Of a stretch of 64,000 nt of DNA, positions 60,399 through 64,000 are shown in pieces. The number at the start of each line of letters is the position of its first letter. The first letter of the stretch is position 1. A model generated the notes under the pieces. That model searched no databases. It saw only the letters and a list, made by a program, of their open reading frames with translations, and was not told the DNA's origin. The DNA is from Rhizophlyctis rosea (taxonomy: Eukaryota; Chytridiomycota; Chytridiomycetes; Rhizophlyctidales; Rhizophlyctidaceae), in the NCBI GenBank assembly GCA_027596075.1, contig JADGJC010000219.1, positions 1 through 64,000 on the forward strand, in the 5' to 3' direction. A program made the translations under genes and the position numbers.

Positions 60399-61707
60399 TG
60401 GCTGCCACTAACAACTTGGAACACCTTCTGCCAACAGGCTGGAAAGAACAAGTTGCTTTCTGGCTGAAGGAAGACACGCCGTCATTCGACTATGGTGGTT
60501 ATGTCGTTGGAGAGAGTGAGCAGGTGGCAATTCTGTACGGCAAGGCACCGGTATGACATGCGTGGGAAACAAACAGCGACGCGTTCGGTGCTATACTAAG
60601 GCCGGAAATTCAACCGCACAGGGGGTACTAGCAGGGGTGCCCTTTTTCAACGAAGTTTTCCGTCAAGTTGACTGCAGGTCCGTATCGCCACACCCACTCC
60701 ATATGCCCGCTGTCAGTCAGTGACTCACGGAACTCATTGCCAGAGTAGAATGGTTCGTGACGGAAGGTGAAGAATTCACACCTGGACCGGCAGGAAAGAA
60801 GGAAGTTGCCCGAGTATATGGACCCGCGCGTAAGCTCCTTTTGGGAGAACGCCCTGCGCTAAATATGCTCGCTAGAGCCAGTGGAATCGCCACAAGGTAT
60901 GTCTTGCACATGCTGCCTGGGACGGACTTTGTCCCCCTCAGCGTGTTGCAGTGAGGTCTGACACCACTTACCAGATCGAGACGATTAGCTCAATTGAAAG
61001 AGAAGCAGGGATGGCCGGGTATCATTGCTGGAACGCGTAAAACCACTCCTGGTGAGATCAATCTTGGATTATCATGGTGCGTGAAATCAATCATTGAATG
61101 CGTGCACCCAGGCTTCCGCATAGTAGAGAAGTATGCAATGCTTGTCGGAGGGGTCGATACCCATCGCGTAGACCTCTCCTCCATGATTATGCTCAAGGAC
61201 AACCACATTTGGGCAACAGGTAATCACACGACCATCATTGGATGCCATTCTCCATCAATCGTTCTCAACTTCCTTATATTTCCCCTAGGCTCAATAACGA
61301 ATGCAGTGCACGCGGCTCGTCGGACCGGCGGCTTTGCCTTGAAAATTGAAGTAGAATGCCGCTCAGAAGATGAAGCGCACGAGGCCATCCAAGCGGGGGC
61401 CGACATCATCATGTTGGACAATTTTTCTGCTCAGGATATTGGACCTGCCGCTCAACGGATAAAGCAGCAGTGGGCAGGGAAGAAGAGCTTTTTGATAGAA
61501 GGGAGTGGAGGTTTGACGGAGCAGAATGTGACGCAGGGATATATGGCGCCGGGTACGTTTGATGTGGAACATATGTTGTTGGCCGTCATCCGCAACTTAC
61601 ACGTCGATTGCACATTATTAGATATTGATATTCTCAGTTTCGGTTCCCTATCACAAAGTGTCCCGCATATTGACTTTTCTCTGAAGGTTGCACCAGCACA
61701 GAAATAA
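60399..61707 (+). CDS. QPT1: Quinolinate phosphoribosyltransferase (nicotinate-nucleotide pyrophosphorylase)
   Basis: Converts quinolinate and PRPP to nicotinate mononucleotide in de novo NAD synthesis (yeast Bna6 equivalent). The start [16 protein letters not shown] (60399) is followed by the N-terminal domain ([33 protein letters not shown]) and [21 protein letters not shown]. Next comes the barrel domain: [12 protein letters not shown] spliced to [18 protein letters not shown]. Then [45 protein letters not shown] and [13 protein letters not shown]; the KTTP and KDNH motifs carry active-site residues. The C-terminus reads [14 protein letters not shown] and [22 protein letters not shown]. 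Five or more exons. All active-site motifs are intact. Confidence 0.93.
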
Positions 61708-62223
61708 GTAGATCTTAAAATTATGACCCACACCTGATGTCAGGAGGACCGAGCATGTAGACGCGTTCAAGTTGACCACTGGGCTGAGTGGTTAAGGAAG
61801 TATTCGTTAGTGATGACAACGTTATGTGTCATGCTTAGGTAGAGTAGGCAGCGCTTGGCAGTGCTCGAGAGCGTCCATTGCAAATCGTTCGAGACCAATA
61901 GAATTGCAACATGGCAAAAGCATTTCTGTGAAGTACCTTGACAAACTGGCGCTGCACGGTGCGAACTAAATTCACAATCAAAATCTATTCACAAAGTGAT
62001 ATGGTCACTATATAATACATGATGAACAAAGATACGTAATGTGATGTAAACTATCGTAAAGCTCCCTCCGAAATAGAGAAGTATCAAACAGCGAAAACAG
62101 TGGTGAATTGTCCATCAGCAGGAACCTTCGGAAACCTACAAAAGCCTTTCTCCCCTTCAGCACCCATCCCCGCTCCTGCCCAGCTGCCCCTTTTCTTCAA
62201 ATCATCCCGGTCCAATTACAAAC
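61708..62223. other. Convergent intergenic gap with an A-box-like sequence
   Basis: Between the 3' ends of QPRT and the carrier gene. GGGCTGAGTGGTTAAGG at 61780-61796 matches a tRNA A-box of Leu/Ser type, but no closing acceptor stem or correctly spaced T-arm is found. Possible tRNA-derived relic. Confidence 0.35.
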
Positions 62224-63858
62224 TCACTCCCTCTTGCCTCCGAACATGCCAAACATCTCCACACACTTCTCATAAACCAAAAACGTAATCGCCGAACTCG
62301 GCGCCGCCTTCAACAGCCCCGGCACCAAACCTTTATAGAGCGCCAGAAAGCCTTCATGCCGGACGATCTGGCGGACGCAGTGGGTGAAACCCGTGTATTT
62401 GGGTATCTGACCCACGCTGTAGGCGTTACGGTCCGGGCCTTGAATTTGCAGGCGTTTTCTGAGAATGAGGGGTTATGGTGAATGAGCTCATAGTTCGCCT
62501 GAAAGCAGCATAGTTTTCAGAGTGAGTTTGCCCTTACCGAACGACATCAAAAGGCATCACAGCAGTCTTCCCCGCCATTCCTGCCAATCCGCCCGCAACG
62601 AAGTGGTCAATCCCGCTCATGTACTTGTTCAATTCTTCTCCGACAGGCTGCGAAGAAAAGGGCAGATGTCAGAGTCTTCAGTTGAACTTATTGGAACAAC
62701 ACATCTGACATCCGTCACAATCCACCCTTTCAGTTTCAGTTCCTCGCCAAACTCACAAGATCCCCTCACCCACTTACCATCCGCATAACCCTCCCCGCCC
62801 ACCTCTGAAACACCGCATAAGTCTCAAACACGATTCCCATCTGCGGTATGATTGCCGCCACGGAAGGGCCCACCCCCCGGTAAAAGCCAGAGACACCCTC
62901 GTTCCGGAGGATGAGGCGAATGGCTTGAATTATGCCGGTGTAAACTTTTGGTTCGCCTTGCGCGGCGAAACGAGTGCGGAGGAGATCAAAGGGAAAGGTT
63001 ATTACTGTCGCTGCGGTGCCGGCCATTGCTGTGGGCGCAAAGGGGTCAAAGTTTGTCGGATGTGGAAGGGGGTGAAGGAGATAAGGGAACATACCGCCTG
63101 CCAAAAATGTTTTGATTTCATTGGGTACTTTGTGAGGGTATATTAGGTTGTCCTAGTTTATACCGCTGGCGTTAGTTTCAAAATGTTTACGTGTAAATCA
63201 GCTTCAATATTACAAACAAAGCAGCCTTACCAATGACGCAATCAACCGTCCACCTTCGTTATATGTGTAAAACTGGACCGCTCCATATGTAAGATATAAA
63301 TATTCCGCGGAGACGTTGCCTTTCCATAAACCCTGTGGGTGCACATGTTTTCAGATCAATTGCATAGCCGCGAGACGATGGGTCGAAAGCACCTACGCGT
63401 ATGCCTTCCTCCTTTACGATCAACCGTGCAGATTGGATGATACTTCGGTATTTACTATCCTGGCTGCGCGCTACCGTGCCGCGAAGGGTATCTGGTTGGA
63501 TCTATGATGCAGCATATGCGGTTACGCGTGGTGGTATGTATTCTACATCCGAGCACAGGGAGACACGTTCAATGATACCTGAAATCTTTGGATTGGAATA
63601 AAACGTCAAGCTCGCAGTTCAGTGGTCAGGTAACCATACCTTATCTTGACTATATCAAGAGGAGCGATGAAAAATCTTGATATCATGCCCGCTATGGCAC
63701 CGCTTGCTGCTTTCTGCATAGAGGAGATTTCGGCGGGTGTGACCGCCTTCTGGCCCGCGGTTGCTGGGTGGAGTGTGTAGTTGAATGTCGACTGATAGAC
63801 AGCTCAAGGACTTTAAACTAGGGAGTCGCATACCTCTTGCCTCCGCATTCTCAGACAT
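62224..63858 (-). CDS. TPC1: Mitochondrial thiamine pyrophosphate carrier (SLC25 family, Tpc1/SLC25A19 type)
   Basis: Inner-membrane carrier importing ThPP into the matrix. The start MSENAEARG (63858) is in a tiny exon, then an intron joins YTLHPATAGQKAVTPAEISS, QKAASGAIAGMISRFFIAPL and DIVKIR. The family's three-fold signature is complete: PLDIVKIR, PFDLLRTRFAAQGEP and PFDVVRKRLQIQGPD. Intervening segments include FYRGVGPSVAAIIPQMGIVF and HFVAGGLAGMAGKTAVM. The last part is KYTGFTHCVRQIVRHEGFLAL, YKGLVPGLLKAAPSSAITF and LVYEKCVEMFGMF, ending at 62224. Six or more exons. The LQIQGPDRN and GLVPGLLKAAPSSAI blocks favour the thiamine pyrophosphate carrier over other SLC25 members, which is a matter of resemblance only. 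Confidence 0.84.
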
Positions 63859-64000
63859 GCGATATGGAGTAGTATAGGTAAATGACTGGATATATATTTG
63901 GGCTTTTCGTTACGAAATATCTGCAAGATGAGCGAGAACGAAGTGGAAAGACGCGCAAGAACGGGGAGCATGAGTCATATTTTGAACGCGTCAAAATTAC

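Overview
The window is nuclear DNA from a filamentous or zoosporic fungus, most likely a chytrid (Chytridiomycota or a relative). Genes are dense and split by many short GT-AG introns of mostly 50-100 nt, and both strands are used. The fungal signature comes from a Pmt4-type protein O-mannosyltransferase, an Och1-like mannosyltransferase, Misato/Dml1 and Cdc14. A DRC11/IQCA1 gene encodes a part of the nexin-dynein regulatory complex of motile 9+2 flagella. That points to a zoospore-forming lineage and excludes Dikarya. The NSUN6-type RNA methyltransferase and the CHERP-like splicing factor are also unexpected in yeasts. The genus cannot be fixed from the sequence alone.

Layout. 1-3941 (-): DRC11, running off the left edge. 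4361-10575 (-): a three-copy tandem array of an F-box-like family, with one intact copy and two frameshifted copies. 11466-14700 (+): PMT4 in 15 exons. 15721-17711 (+): a zinc-knuckle/F-box/C2H2 protein with a frameshift near its end. 19044-19426 (-): a small two-helix membrane protein. 20151-21513 (+): an F-box/LRR-like protein. 21822-23849 (-): membrane dipeptidase, divergent from NSUN6 (24081-25985, +). 26674-27590 (+): a single-pass protein with PPxY motifs. 28030-29380 (-): Och1-like glycosyltransferase. 30081-30953 (-): a PPxY protein with a possible LURP/tubby-like fold. 32501-35049 (-): Misato. 35341-36283 (+): a broken ankyrin gene. 36611-37985 (-): a hypothetical protein. 39849-40799 (+): Mediator subunit 8. 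41379-44219 (-): Cdc14. 45112-46752 (+): an ASX-homology (DEUBAD) protein. 47110-48242 (-): a lysine-less SDR. 49145-52328 (-): a SURP-CID-RS-CCHC splicing protein. 53453-54050 (+): a CsbD-like stress protein. 54392-55943 (-): an MFS transporter. 56897-57562 (-): a dual-specificity phosphatase. 58092-60062 (-): QCR2 of complex III, divergent from quinolinate phosphoribosyltransferase (60399-61707, +). 62224-63858 (-): a mitochondrial thiamine pyrophosphate carrier.

The genes are mostly unrelated housekeeping and regulatory loci, and I see no biosynthetic cluster or operon-like system. The least ordinary features are the decaying F-box-like array, the knuckle/F-box/finger protein with a broken repeat, a candidate 23-nt intron in the ASX-homology gene, the zinc knuckle on the end of a CHERP-like protein, and a 125-nt inverted repeat in a gene-poor gap. 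All gene models are hand-spliced from reading frame, GT-AG signals and family resemblance. No alignment or expression data were available.
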